Origin: Actinomycetes bacterium
GTDB taxonomy: Bacteria > Actinomycetota > Acidimicrobiia > Spongiisociales > UBA5794
Assembly: GCA_024640745.1 (NCBI GenBank)
Contig: JAHEEL010000025.1
Coordinates: forward strand, 1 to 15,948
Length of the DNA: 15,948 nucleotides
Direction of reading: 5' to 3'
Below are positions 1-7,934 of the stretch, one piece after another; the stretch's first letter is position 1; each line of letters starts with the position of its first letter. Under the pieces are notes generated by a model that saw nothing but the letters and a program-made list of their open reading frames with translations, did not search any database and was not told the DNA's origin. The position numbers and the translations under genes were made by a program.

Positions 1-731
1 TAGTGGGCTTCGTTCACGCGGCCGAACGACGCCGCCTGCACCTGCTCTTGGGAGAAGGCTTGGACGACTCGAACGCCGGTGATCCCTTCCTGCAGCCCGG
101 CAAGCACGCGACCAATCCGCTCGCGCACCTGCCCGTAGGCCTTCGATGCCTGGCGCTGGAAGAGCATCGACACGCCGATGAGCACGGCGATCACCACGAA
201 CGTCGAGGCCGCCATCCTCCAATCCACGAGCACCATCGCGACGGCGACGCCGATCACCGTGAGAGCATTCGAAACGGCCATCACGGCGCCGTCGCCTGCG
301 AATTCCTGGAGCGACTCGATGTCGGACGTCATCCGGCTCACCAGCACACCGCTCTTCGACCGAGAGAAGAAGGCGGTGTCCGAGCGAATGAGGTGCCCAA
401 ACACGATGCTCCGAAGCCGCAGCAGGTACTGCTCGGAGACCCAGGCGATTCCGTAGCGGGAGATCTTCACGAACACGTACTGGACGGCGAGCAGGGCGAG
501 GAAGATCAATGCAGCAACCGTCACGACCCGTTTGTCTCCCTCGGCGACACCGCGATCGATGCCGGCGCCAACCGTCAGCGGTCCTGCGAGGCGCGCGGCC
601 GTAGCGAATGCGGCAGCCGCAAACGCCCCAATTGCAGGCCACCGGAGATCGTGTCCGAGCATGCCGGCACGGCGCAGGAGGCCACGCTCGTTTCTCGGGT
701 GGGTCTCGCCGATCGGGCGGGCGCGGCTCAT
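1..731 (-). CDS. ABC exporter half-transporter, membrane-domain part (partial, runs off window start)
   Basis: The visible 243 codons begin at ATG 731-729 and stay open to the window edge, so the nucleotide-binding domain lies outside. The protein starts MSRARPIGETHPRNERGLLR and continues with hydrophobic helices typical of a type IV (exporter) transmembrane domain. A coupling-helix motif FFSRSKSGVLVSRMTSDIESL lies about residue 120-140, and a second cytoplasmic loop carries QEGITGVRVVQAFSQE. The start codon overlaps the stop of the preceding ABC gene by four bases (ATGA, 728-731), which implies translational coupling. Since that partner has a degenerate ATPase site, this protein is inferred to be the canonical half of a heterodimeric exporter, probably for drugs, lipids or another hydrophobic substrate. 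The substrate cannot be read from the sequence. Confidence 0.9.
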   Translation of the reverse strand, partial: MSRARPIGETHPRNERGLLRRAGMLGHDLRWPAIGAFAAAAFATAARLAGPLTVGAGIDRGVAEGDKRVVTVAALIFLALLAVQYVFVKISRYGIAWVSEQYLLRLRSIVFGHLIRSDTAFFSRSKSGVLVSRMTSDIESLQEFAGDGAVMAVSNALTVIGVAVAMVLVDWRMAASTFVVIAVLIGVSMLFQRQASKAYGQVRERIGRVLAGLQEGITGVRVVQAFSQEQVQAASFGRVNEAH

Positions 732-2494
732 GACGCACCCTTCGACACTGCGCGATCCTCGTGTGCCAGGACGGCGCCGTACCGAGGAATAGCAGCCAGC
801 AACTCCTGATGCGTGCCAACGGCAGCGATGGCCCCGTCCTCCACGAACACGACCAGATCGGCAAGCGCCAGCGTCGAGGTTCGGTGGGCGACGATCAGCG
901 TTGTTCGGCCATCCATCACGTGTCGGAGCGCCTCTTGGATCTCGGACTCGACAATGGCGTCAACCGAAGACGTCGCGTCATCGAGGATGAGGATTCTCGG
1001 GTCTCGAAGCACGCTTCTCGCGAGCGCAACTCGTTGACGCTGCCCGCCGGACAGGGTGTGGCCGCGCTCACCGACGACGGTTGCGTAGCCGTCGGGCATC
1101 GCGCAGATGAAGTCGTGTGCCTGAGCAAGTCTCGCCGCTGCGCGCACCCTGCGCTCATCGGCCTGCGGATCGCCCACCAGGATGTTGTCCGCGATCGTCG
1201 CAGAGAAGAGGAAGCTGTCCTGGAAGACGAATGCGACCTCTGCGCGAAGCACCTCGAGTCGCAGATCGCGCACATCAACACCGTCGACGGTCACCGAGCC
1301 GGCTTGGACGTCGTAGAAACGAGGAACGAGGTTCGCAATCGTCGTCTTCCCGGAGCCGGTCGGCCCGACCAGGGCGACCGCCGATCCGCCGGGCACGACC
1401 AATTCCACGCCATCGAGCACGTCCTCGCCACCCGGATAGGCGAAGCGGACCCCGGTGAATCGGATTTCTCCCGGGCCGTCGGGCAGCGGAACCGGGTGGT
1501 TCGGGTCGTCGATGATCGGGTCGGTCGACAGCAGATCGTCGATGCGAGACGCTGAGGCAGCGGCGCGCGGCAGATTGGCGAAGAACCACCCCGTGATCAT
1601 CAAGGGGAGTACCAGGACCGCCAGGTACTGGGTGAAAGCGACGAACTCACCCTCGCTCAGGGCACCGTCGATCACACGGAGCCCGCCGACCCACAAGACG
1701 GCCACCGTCCCGAACGCTGGAATCAGCTCGAAGAACGGGGCGTACGTCGAGCGGTATCGGGCGATTCGGATGGTGTCGCTGTAGATCGCTATCGCGGCGG
1801 CCTCGAGTCGCGCCTGCTCGCGCCGCTCCTGTCCGAAGGCCTTGACGACCTCGATGCCGGCCACGCTCTCTTCCACCACCTCGGCAAGGTCAGCGAGCTT
1901 CTGCTGGACGCTGAACGACAGGCGGATAACCCGACGCGCAAGCGCATTGGCGTTGAGCACGAGAGCCGGCATCGTGAGCGAAGCGACGAGGCCGAGCACG
2001 GGGTCGATCAGAATGAGCACTGCCACCACGACGACGAACATCGCCATGTTGGCCACCACGATGGGCAGCATCATGAGGATCAGGCGGATCTGGGACAGGT
2101 CGGACGAGGCTCTCGACATCAGTTGCCCCGTCGGCGTGACATCGTGGTAGGAGAAGGCGAGGCGCTGGATGTGTTCGAACATCCTGCCCCGCAGATCCGC
2201 CTCTGCCCGGTAGGCGAGTCGGAAGCCGAAGTAGCGACGGAATCCCATGCCGACCGCCTGCACAACGCCGATACCGATCAGGAGACCGACGAGCGGCAGC
2301 AGTCGCGATCGATCTCCTGCTAGCACGGCATCGTCGATGATCCGCGCTACCACCTGGGGAATCAGCACGACGGCGACCATCCAAACGAGCGCACCGGTGA
2401 TCGCTACAACTCCGTACTTCGGATACCTCCCGAGTGTCCGAAGGAGGAGTCCGATCCCGCTCCGAACGTCCCGGTCCGGCACATCACGCGTCAC
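728..2494 (-). CDS. ABC exporter half-transporter with full TMD-NBD, degenerate Walker B
   Basis: A 588-residue fused membrane and ATPase subunit of a multidrug/lipid-type ABC exporter. The transmembrane domain covers about residues 15-310. The ATPase domain follows with Walker A GPTGSGKTT (377-385), Q-loop Gln425, signature LSGGQ (481-485), Walker B ILILDD (501-506) and the switch His537 in IVAHRTS. The catalytic glutamate expected directly after the Walker B aspartate is Asp506. This is known from one half of heterodimeric exporters such as TM287/288 and marks a degenerate ATP site. I chose GTG at 2494 because it overlaps the stop of the upstream YihY gene by four bases (GTGA). In-frame codons upstream of it lie inside that gene and encode no family-like sequence. 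The next gene starts within its stop codon, so the two halves are co-translated. Confidence 0.93.
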   Translation of the reverse strand: MTRDVPDRDVRSGIGLLLRTLGRYPKYGVVAITGALVWMVAVVLIPQVVARIIDDAVLAGDRSRLLPLVGLLIGIGVVQAVGMGFRRYFGFRLAYRAEADLRGRMFEHIQRLAFSYHDVTPTGQLMSRASSDLSQIRLILMMLPIVVANMAMFVVVVAVLILIDPVLGLVASLTMPALVLNANALARRVIRLSFSVQQKLADLAEVVEESVAGIEVVKAFGQERREQARLEAAAIAIYSDTIRIARYRSTYAPFFELIPAFGTVAVLWVGGLRVIDGALSEGEFVAFTQYLAVLVLPLMITGWFFANLPRAAASASRIDDLLSTDPIIDDPNHPVPLPDGPGEIRFTGVRFAYPGGEDVLDGVELVVPGGSAVALVGPTGSGKTTIANLVPRFYDVQAGSVTVDGVDVRDLRLEVLRAEVAFVFQDSFLFSATIADNILVGDPQADERRVRAAARLAQAHDFICAMPDGYATVVGERGHTLSGGQRQRVALARSVLRDPRILILDDATSSVDAIVESEIQEALRHVMDGRTTLIVAHRTSTLALADLVVFVEDGAIAAVGTHQELLAAIPRYGAVLAHEDRAVSKGAS

Positions 2495-3327
2495 GGCGAT
2501 GAGCCGCGTAGCACATCGAAGGCTGCAGGAACGAAGACCGGGACGGAGATCACGATGAGACCGATTCCGTAGGACCACAGGAGAATCACGCCCGTCGACC
2601 CGAGAGCGGCGAGCGAGCTGCTGCCGAATGTCGGGATCAGGATCGCGGCCAGCCATGCTGAGGCCGCAAGTGTTGCGGCTCCAATGATCGCGGATGCGAA
2701 CGACATACGGAGCGGTTCGGGAGTCCCCCACCGATAGATGGCATACAGAACCGCCGCAACCCAGAGCGCGAGCGCCGCGCCGGTGACCCAACTGTTGCCA
2801 ACCGGAATGCCGTGCTGATCAAGGGTCTCGACGAGCCAGTTGCCGAAGATGACCCCCGCAGAACTCACCAGGAGAGCAAACCCGGCACCGAGGGTGAAGA
2901 GGATCCCGAGACCGCGCTTCACCAGATACGAGCGATCCTCCTCGATACCTTCGATCAGGCGAAGCGCCTTCTGGACGGCATAGACGGCACGGGAACCCGA
3001 CCAGAGGGCGACCAGGATTGAGACGATCAGGAACATCGGACCCATGCCACCGACTGCGTCTTGTGCCTCCCCGAGGATTGAGATGAGGAAGTTCGCAACG
3101 TCTGGAGGGAACTCGGTCAGGATTCTCCGCTGCGCCTCTTCGAATCGGTCCGACCCCGACCCGAGCATCGAGATCGCCGCAACTGCAGCGAATGCGAGCG
3201 GGACGAGCGCGAAGATCGCGTTGTAGGCGATGGCTGCCGCCATCAGGAACGGATCGGCGGCTCCGATGCGCTTCACCGCTGCGACCAGCGGATCGAGGCG
3301 TTGGGGAAGCGGCGGGAGGAAGCGCAT
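2491..3327 (-). CDS. YihY/BrkB-family (UPF0761-type) inner membrane protein
   Basis: A 278-residue polytopic membrane protein. About six hydrophobic segments are visible. Family-like motifs are AIAYNAIFALVPL (near residue 33), the polar stretch LWSGSRAVYAVQKAL followed by EGIEEDRSYLVKRGL (about 108-140), and a C-terminal STGVILLWSYGIGLIVISV. This pattern matches the YihY/BrkB family, once annotated as ribonuclease BN in error. Members are integral membrane proteins of uncertain transport or envelope function. It is slightly short against typical members because the C-terminal tail is minimal. The ATG at 3327 sits six bases after a TATCCT hexamer, so the message may be leaderless. It is the first gene of a three-gene minus-strand operon with the ABC exporter pair and overlaps the next gene by four bases. 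A role linked to that exporter is inference. Confidence 0.85.
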   Translation of the reverse strand: MRFLPPLPQRLDPLVAAVKRIGAADPFLMAAAIAYNAIFALVPLAFAAVAAISMLGSGSDRFEEAQRRILTEFPPDVANFLISILGEAQDAVGGMGPMFLIVSILVALWSGSRAVYAVQKALRLIEGIEEDRSYLVKRGLGILFTLGAGFALLVSSAGVIFGNWLVETLDQHGIPVGNSWVTGAALALWVAAVLYAIYRWGTPEPLRMSFASAIIGAATLAASAWLAAILIPTFGSSSLAALGSTGVILLWSYGIGLIVISVPVFVPAAFDVLRGSSP

Positions 3328-3333
3328 GGATTG

Positions 3334-3339
3334 AGGATA
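3334..3339 (-). promoter_or_regulatory. Probable -10 element of the yihY/ABC operon, leaderless
   Basis: Read on the minus strand, TATCCT is followed by six bases (CAATCC) and then the ATG at 3327. This spacing places the transcription start at or next to the start codon. No Shine-Dalgarno sequence precedes the gene. No convincing -35 hexamer is seen. Confidence 0.5.
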
Positions 3340-3376
3340 CGGGTCATCGGTGCCGACCAGAAAACCGCTTGCTTCC

Positions 3377-3382
3377 TACACT
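3377..3382 (+). promoter_or_regulatory. Probable -10 element of the beta-propeller gene, leaderless
   Basis: TACACT is followed by seven bases (CGCAACG) and the ATG at 3390, the usual geometry of a leaderless actinobacterial gene. No Shine-Dalgarno sequence is present. It lies in a 62-base divergent intergenic region with the oppositely oriented TATCCT element 37 bases away. I saw no clear -35. Confidence 0.5.
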
Positions 3383-3389
3383 CGCAACG

Positions 3390-4973
3390 ATGCGTCGATT
3401 GATCTTCTCCGCGATCGCCCTCGCCCTGGGTGCGTCAGCCTGCGTGGCCGGCGCCGACATTGTTCCCGCCGACCCGAACGGCTCGACATCGACGGTCGCT
3501 GTCACGCCCGGGCCGCAGGAGACGACGATCACAACCCCGGCCGACGGCACGACACCGACCACCTCCGCGTCGACTACCACCACCCTCCCGAGCCGGGCCG
3601 CCGGGGTGGTTCCGTCCGACAGCGTCGGCGAGCCGTGGGGCGACGTCGTCGGGCTCACGATGTTCCGGGGAAACCCCACACGCACGTACTTCGGATCCGG
3701 TCCGCTCCCGACTGCCGCTCCGACCGAGGCATGGCGATTCCCCGATGATGCCATGTGCGGTCAGTCACCCGTCGGACAAGAGAACAAAGTCTGGTGCGGA
3801 AGCGGATGGACGGGTCAACCCGTGGTGTGGGAGCGACCGGACGGGATCACGGAAGTCATCTTCGGGGCATACGACAAACAGATCCACTTCCTCGACGCCG
3901 ATACGGGCGAACGCACCCGCCCCGACTTCGACATGGGGGACATCATCAAGGGATCGGTCACGCTCGACCCGGACGGCTACCCCCTCCTGTACGCCGGTTC
4001 CCGCGACCCGCGGTTCCGGATCATCGCCCTCGACAAGGAAGAGCCATACGAGGTGTGGTCGCTCCACGCAAAGTCCGTCGACGGCATCTGGAACGACGAC
4101 TGGGACTCGAACCCGGTCGTCGTGGACGACATCATGTACGAGGGTGGAGAAAACTCGTGGTGGTTCGCCGTCAAGCTCAATCGCGGATACGACGCAGCCG
4201 GCAACGTGACGGTCGACCCGCAGGTTGTGTATCAGATGCCCGCCTGGACCGATGAGCTCACCGAGATCTTCGGTCGCCAGCACTCCGTCGAGAACTCAAC
4301 CGCCGTCTTCGAACAGCGCGCGTACTTCTCCACCTCGGCCGGCAGGGTCGTCGGCGTGGACGTCTCCGACATCGAGGCCGGAAACGGCACCGTCTTCTTC
4401 GACTTCTGGAATGGGGACGACACCGACTCGACGATCACCATCGACAGCGAGGGCTATCTCTACGTCGTGTCGCACGCCGATACCGCCAAGAAGAACAACA
4501 CAGCAGCGCGGCGGGTGCGCGAAGTCGGAGATCTCGCCAAGCTCGATCCCAACAACCCGGACGATCCGGTGGTCTGGTCGGTGTATCTGTCCGCGGCTCG
4601 GGGGCAGGATGCCGGTGCGTGGGCAACTCCCGCCCTTCACCCGGACGGCGCTTTGCTCTTCGTCGCAACTGATGCCGGCGACCTCCTGGCCATCGACACT
4701 GCGACCGGGGAGACGGTCTGGGAGGACTTCATCGGCGGCAACGCGTGGTCGTCGCCGGTGATCGCCGACGGGATGCTGGTCGTCGGTGTCGACTGCCTCA
4801 CCGGCGATGCCGGCTTCCGCGCCTACGACCTCACCAATCCGCGGACCCCGCAGCGCCTTTGGGACGCGCAGGTCGGGTCGGGCCAATGCATCGAATCAAC
4901 ACCTGCCGTCTGGAACGGTCGGATCTACGTCGGTTCGCGAGACGGATTCTTCTACGCCCTCGGAAGCGGCTGA
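3390..4973 (+). CDS. PQQ-like beta-propeller lipoprotein
   Basis: A 527-residue secreted lipoprotein. The N-terminus MRRLIFSAIALALGASAC is a signal peptide ending in a lipobox-like ASAC with Cys18. It is followed by a Ser/Thr/Pro-rich linker to about residue 72, then a beta-propeller. Repeated blades show the PQQ-enzyme pattern of Ala/Gly-Tyr-Asp or Leu-Asp/Ala-Ile-Asp after a strand: FGAYDKQIHFLDADTGE, LLAIDTATGETVW with Trp, and IYVGSRDGFFYALGSG at the very end. It probably works on the outer face of the membrane. Candidate disulfide pairs are the CGQ/WCG cysteines near residues 127-140 and the VDC/GQC cysteines near the C-terminus. No PQQ-dehydrogenase active-site motif was recognised, so it is more likely a scaffold or binding protein than an enzyme. 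The ATG was chosen because the signal peptide and leaderless promoter begin there. Its stop overlaps the next start by one base (TGATG). Confidence 0.88.
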   Translation: MRRLIFSAIALALGASACVAGADIVPADPNGSTSTVAVTPGPQETTITTPADGTTPTTSASTTTTLPSRAAGVVPSDSVGEPWGDVVGLTMFRGNPTRTYFGSGPLPTAAPTEAWRFPDDAMCGQSPVGQENKVWCGSGWTGQPVVWERPDGITEVIFGAYDKQIHFLDADTGERTRPDFDMGDIIKGSVTLDPDGYPLLYAGSRDPRFRIIALDKEEPYEVWSLHAKSVDGIWNDDWDSNPVVVDDIMYEGGENSWWFAVKLNRGYDAAGNVTVDPQVVYQMPAWTDELTEIFGRQHSVENSTAVFEQRAYFSTSAGRVVGVDVSDIEAGNGTVFFDFWNGDDTDSTITIDSEGYLYVVSHADTAKKNNTAARRVREVGDLAKLDPNNPDDPVVWSVYLSAARGQDAGAWATPALHPDGALLFVATDAGDLLAIDTATGETVWEDFIGGNAWSSPVIADGMLVVGVDCLTGDAGFRAYDLTNPRTPQRLWDAQVGSGQCIESTPAVWNGRIYVGSRDGFFYALGSG

Positions 4974-5950
4974 TGGTCCGCGGTCGCGTGGACCCCGGTA
5001 CCGGGCGCAAGTTCTTCTCCGCCGTACTGTTCATCATCGGCACCGCGGCCACGCTCGCCACCGTGCTCGGCTTCCTCGGGGCAACGTGGTGGGGATGGGA
5101 CCGAATCGCCGACTGGCGATTTCCGCTCATGGCGATCTTGGTGATCACCGCCATCACCTACGGTCTCATCTTCCGCAGCGCGGTGTCCGCGGTGTTCCTC
5201 ATTGCGGCCGTCGCCAACGGGGTGCTCATCGCCCCCATGTGGCTCGCAACGCAGAGCGCCGCCGGCTCCAGTGATCGCGTCCGCATCGTCAGCTTCGACA
5301 CCAGCGGTTCGGGAGACCACCGCCGTGCCATCGTGGCGTGGATCGATGACGTTGAAGCCGATGTCGCTCTGCTCTACCGAACGAACGGCGACTGGGCCGA
5401 CGCCATCGCCACCGCGGACGTCCCGTACCGAGTGCTGCCCGCGTCCGTCGGCCCCGATGCCGTCGGGCGCGCAGCCGTTCTCGCCCGCACGGGGGCCTCG
5501 GTCGTCCCGATGACTCCGGTCCCGGGCTCGGACGTCACCGTCCGAGTGACCAACGGATCCACCGAAGCAGTCCTCGTCGGGATCGCCGTGCAGAATCCGA
5601 ACTCGACGGTCGCGTCGGACAACCGGATCGAGCGATTCACGGCCATCAACACGGCCGTCTCAACACTCGAAGACGCCGCCGTGGTGACCGGCAATCTCGA
5701 GACCTCCCGCTGGTCACACGCATTCGAGGTTGTCGCAACCGGGATGTCGAACTCCGAAGATGGCTTCGGGTATGTCGCGACGTGGCCCTCGACCGACTGG
5801 CCGGTCGTTGGAACCTACGCCGGCCTGCCGCTCGACCATGCCGTCTACCGCGGAGATGTGACCGTCCCGACGCGACGCGTCGGGCCGGATCTCGGCCCGT
5901 CCCATCGGCCGCTGCTCTTCGACATCTCAGATGCCACCGGATCGGGCTGA
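4973..5950 (+). CDS. Membrane-anchored EEP-fold protein with eroded active site
   Basis: A 325-residue protein starting at the ATG that overlaps the previous stop by one base. Three hydrophobic helices (about residues 14-36, 50-70, 70-92) are followed by an extracytoplasmic domain. Its order of strands and motifs follows the endonuclease/exonuclease/phosphatase (EEP, YafD-like) family: VRIVSFD at 103-109, ADVALLYRT at 129-137, VVTGNLETSRWS at 237-248, GYVATWPSTDWP at 266-277, LPLDHAVYRGDV at 285-296 and GPSHRPLLF at 308-316. The family normally has Asn, Glu, His, Asp-x-Asn and Ser-Asp-His at these places. Here they read Asp109, Arg136, Gln207/Asn208, Asn241-x-Glu243 and Ser310-His311. Only the Asp288-His289 pair and His311 fit. 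I infer the fold is kept but metal-dependent hydrolysis is lost. A binding or regulatory role next to the beta-propeller lipoprotein is possible. Confidence 0.75.
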   Translation: MVRGRVDPGTGRKFFSAVLFIIGTAATLATVLGFLGATWWGWDRIADWRFPLMAILVITAITYGLIFRSAVSAVFLIAAVANGVLIAPMWLATQSAAGSSDRVRIVSFDTSGSGDHRRAIVAWIDDVEADVALLYRTNGDWADAIATADVPYRVLPASVGPDAVGRAAVLARTGASVVPMTPVPGSDVTVRVTNGSTEAVLVGIAVQNPNSTVASDNRIERFTAINTAVSTLEDAAVVTGNLETSRWSHAFEVVATGMSNSEDGFGYVATWPSTDWPVVGTYAGLPLDHAVYRGDVTVPTRRVGPDLGPSHRPLLFDISDATGSG

Positions 5951-5965
5951 TCACCACAGACCCGG

Positions 5966-5971
5966 TACGCT
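5966..5971 (+). promoter_or_regulatory. Probable internal -10 element before the M3 peptidase gene, leaderless
   Basis: TACGCT in the 28-base gap after the EEP gene is followed by seven bases (GCATGCC) and the ATG at 5979. The spacing equals that at the beta-propeller gene, and no Shine-Dalgarno sequence is visible. This suggests that the peptidase, GH57 and CHAD genes can be transcribed separately from the first two genes of the cluster. Confidence 0.45.
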
Positions 5972-5978
5972 GCATGCC

Positions 5979-7934
5979 ATGCCCCACGACTACACCAACG
6001 TGTCCGCAGACTCAGTGACTGCGATCACCGAGCGCGCAATTGCGGAAGCGGAGTCCCTGGTCGAAACCATCGTGACGACGGACGAGCCGCGCACCTACGC
6101 GAACACCCTGGAACCGCTCGATCGGGTCGGAGTACTGCTCGCAGATGCAGCGGGCGAGGGCTCGTTCATGGCCCGGGTTCATCCCGACGCCGAGGTGCGC
6201 ACCGCCGGAGTCGCCGCCGGCGAGCGCGCCGCAAAGTGGGCCGCCGACCTCGTGATGCGCAGCGATCTCGCCGCCGCCGTGCGCGAGTACGCCGCAGCGC
6301 ACACCGGGGAGGGCCCCACGGAACTCGAAGCGCGCAACCTCACCTTCTGGCTCCGCGATCTCCGACGTGCGGGCCACGATCTGGAAGAGGACGACCGCGC
6401 GCGGCTGCGGGAACTCCAACAGCGCCTCATCGAAGTGCAGGTCGCGTTCAACCGAAACCTCGACGAGTGGGACGACGCGATCGAGATGACCCGAGACGAT
6501 CTTGCCGGCCTCACCGAGGCGTACATCGAGCGGCTCGCTCCCGGGGCCGTCGAAGGGACGTACCGGGTGTCGATGGCCTACCCGGACTACCTCCCATACA
6601 TCCGGGAAGCAGACGACCGCGCTCTCCGGCGTCGGATGCAGCACAAGTTCTGGAACCGAGCGGCAGAAGCCAATACGCCGCTCCTTGCAGAAGCCGTCGC
6701 GCTTCGCCGCGAGATCGCCGAGCTGCTCGGCTACCCAACGTGGGCCGACTACGCGATGGAAATCAAGATGGCCGACCCCGCCGCCGTCGACGCGCTCTAC
6801 GCCTCGATCGTCCCAGGCCTCACCGATCGCGGCACCAACGAGCTGGCGGCGCTCCAGCAGCTTGCGGACGCCGATCTCGCCGGCGAGCCGATTCGCACGT
6901 GGGACTGGATGTACTACCACACCAAACAGCGGAAGCAGGATTACGGCATCGATCAGAACGAGGTTGCTGAGTACTTCCCGCTCGAGACCGTTGTCGGGGG
7001 CATGTTCGCGATCACCGGCGAGGTCTTCGGACTCGAGTACCGAGAGATCGCCGAGCCGTCGGCGTGGCACGAGGACGCGAAGCTCTATGAGATTCGAAAC
7101 CGCGGCGAGGAAGCGCCGATCGCCTACTTCTATGCGGACTTGTTTCCGCGAGACGGCAAGTACGGACACGCCGCCTGTTTCTCGATCAGCGGCGGGATGC
7201 GGGAATCCGACGGCAGCTACCGGGCCCCGATCGCAGCGGTCGTTGCGAATTTCACCAAGCCGGGACCCGGCTCCCCCTCGCTGCTGAAGCACGACGAGGC
7301 CCTGACACTCTTCCACGAGTTCGGCCACGTGCTCCACTTCTGCCTGACGGAGGTCGATCACCCGAGGTTCGCCGGGTACGACACGGAGTGGGACTTCGTC
7401 GAAGCGCCATCGCAGATCATGGAGCACTGGATGTGGCAGCCGGAGGTCCTGCAGCGATTCGCCCGCCACTACGAGACCGGCGAGGTCATCCCTATCGACC
7501 TCGTTGAGCGGCTGGTCATGGTTCGGGACCAGAACATCGGCCTCTCCACCCTCTGGCAGGCGTTTCTCGGTAGGTTTGACCTCGCCATCCACACAACAGG
7601 CGATGCGGTCGATCTCGACAAAGCAAGCCGGGATGCCTTCGCCTTGACGCTGATGCCCTTTCACGAAGACACTCACTTCGCCGCTTCGTTCGGCCATCTG
7701 ATGGGTGGGTACGACGCCGGCTACTACGGCTACCAGTGGGCGAAGGTCTACGGCGACGACATGTTCTCGGTGTTCGCCGACGAGGGCATCCTCAGCCCCG
7801 AGGTCGGCGCCCGCTACCGGAACGAGGTACTCAGCCGCGGCTACTCGCGCGACGCGATCGAGCACCTGCGAGCGTTCCTCGGACGCGAGCCTTCGGCCGA
7901 CGCCTACCTCGGAAACCTCGGCTTGCTGGGATGA
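5979..7934 (+). CDS. M3A-family zinc oligopeptidase (thimet oligopeptidase/oligopeptidase A-like)
   Basis: A 651-residue metallopeptidase predicted to cleave short peptides in the cytoplasm; no signal peptide is present. The zinc site HEFGH is at residues 446-450. The third ligand Glu475 lies in DFVEAPSQIMEHW, 29 residues after the first His, as in thimet oligopeptidase and neurolysin. Other family marks are GHAACFSISGG before the zinc site and GGYDAGYYGYQWAKVYGDDMF near the C-terminus, which holds the tyrosines that stabilise the transition state in this family. The DFVEAPSQ motif and length favour subfamily M3A over oligoendopeptidase F. The start ATG 5979 follows a leaderless-type promoter; an in-frame upstream start would overlap the EEP gene and adds no family sequence. 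Its stop overlaps the GH57 start by four bases (ATGA, 7931-7934). Confidence 0.93.
   Translation: MPHDYTNVSADSVTAITERAIAEAESLVETIVTTDEPRTYANTLEPLDRVGVLLADAAGEGSFMARVHPDAEVRTAGVAAGERAAKWAADLVMRSDLAAAVREYAAAHTGEGPTELEARNLTFWLRDLRRAGHDLEEDDRARLRELQQRLIEVQVAFNRNLDEWDDAIEMTRDDLAGLTEAYIERLAPGAVEGTYRVSMAYPDYLPYIREADDRALRRRMQHKFWNRAAEANTPLLAEAVALRREIAELLGYPTWADYAMEIKMADPAAVDALYASIVPGLTDRGTNELAALQQLADADLAGEPIRTWDWMYYHTKQRKQDYGIDQNEVAEYFPLETVVGGMFAITGEVFGLEYREIAEPSAWHEDAKLYEIRNRGEEAPIAYFYADLFPRDGKYGHAACFSISGGMRESDGSYRAPIAAVVANFTKPGPGSPSLLKHDEALTLFHEFGHVLHFCLTEVDHPRFAGYDTEWDFVEAPSQIMEHWMWQPEVLQRFARHYETGEVIPIDLVERLVMVRDQNIGLSTLWQAFLGRFDLAIHTTGDAVDLDKASRDAFALTLMPFHEDTHFAASFGHLMGGYDAGYYGYQWAKVYGDDMFSVFADEGILSPEVGARYRNEVLSRGYSRDAIEHLRAFLGREPSADAYLGNLGLLG

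Noticed and set aside
3..809. A 268-codon plus-strand open frame at the window start
   Set aside because: It lies opposite the clear ABC transporter frame and is rich in His, Arg and Gly without family features.
2495..2791. An N-terminal extension of the full-length ABC subunit to 2791
   Set aside because: This region is the coding sequence of the YihY protein in another frame, and the GTG at 2494 has the expected four-base overlap and family-like N-terminus.
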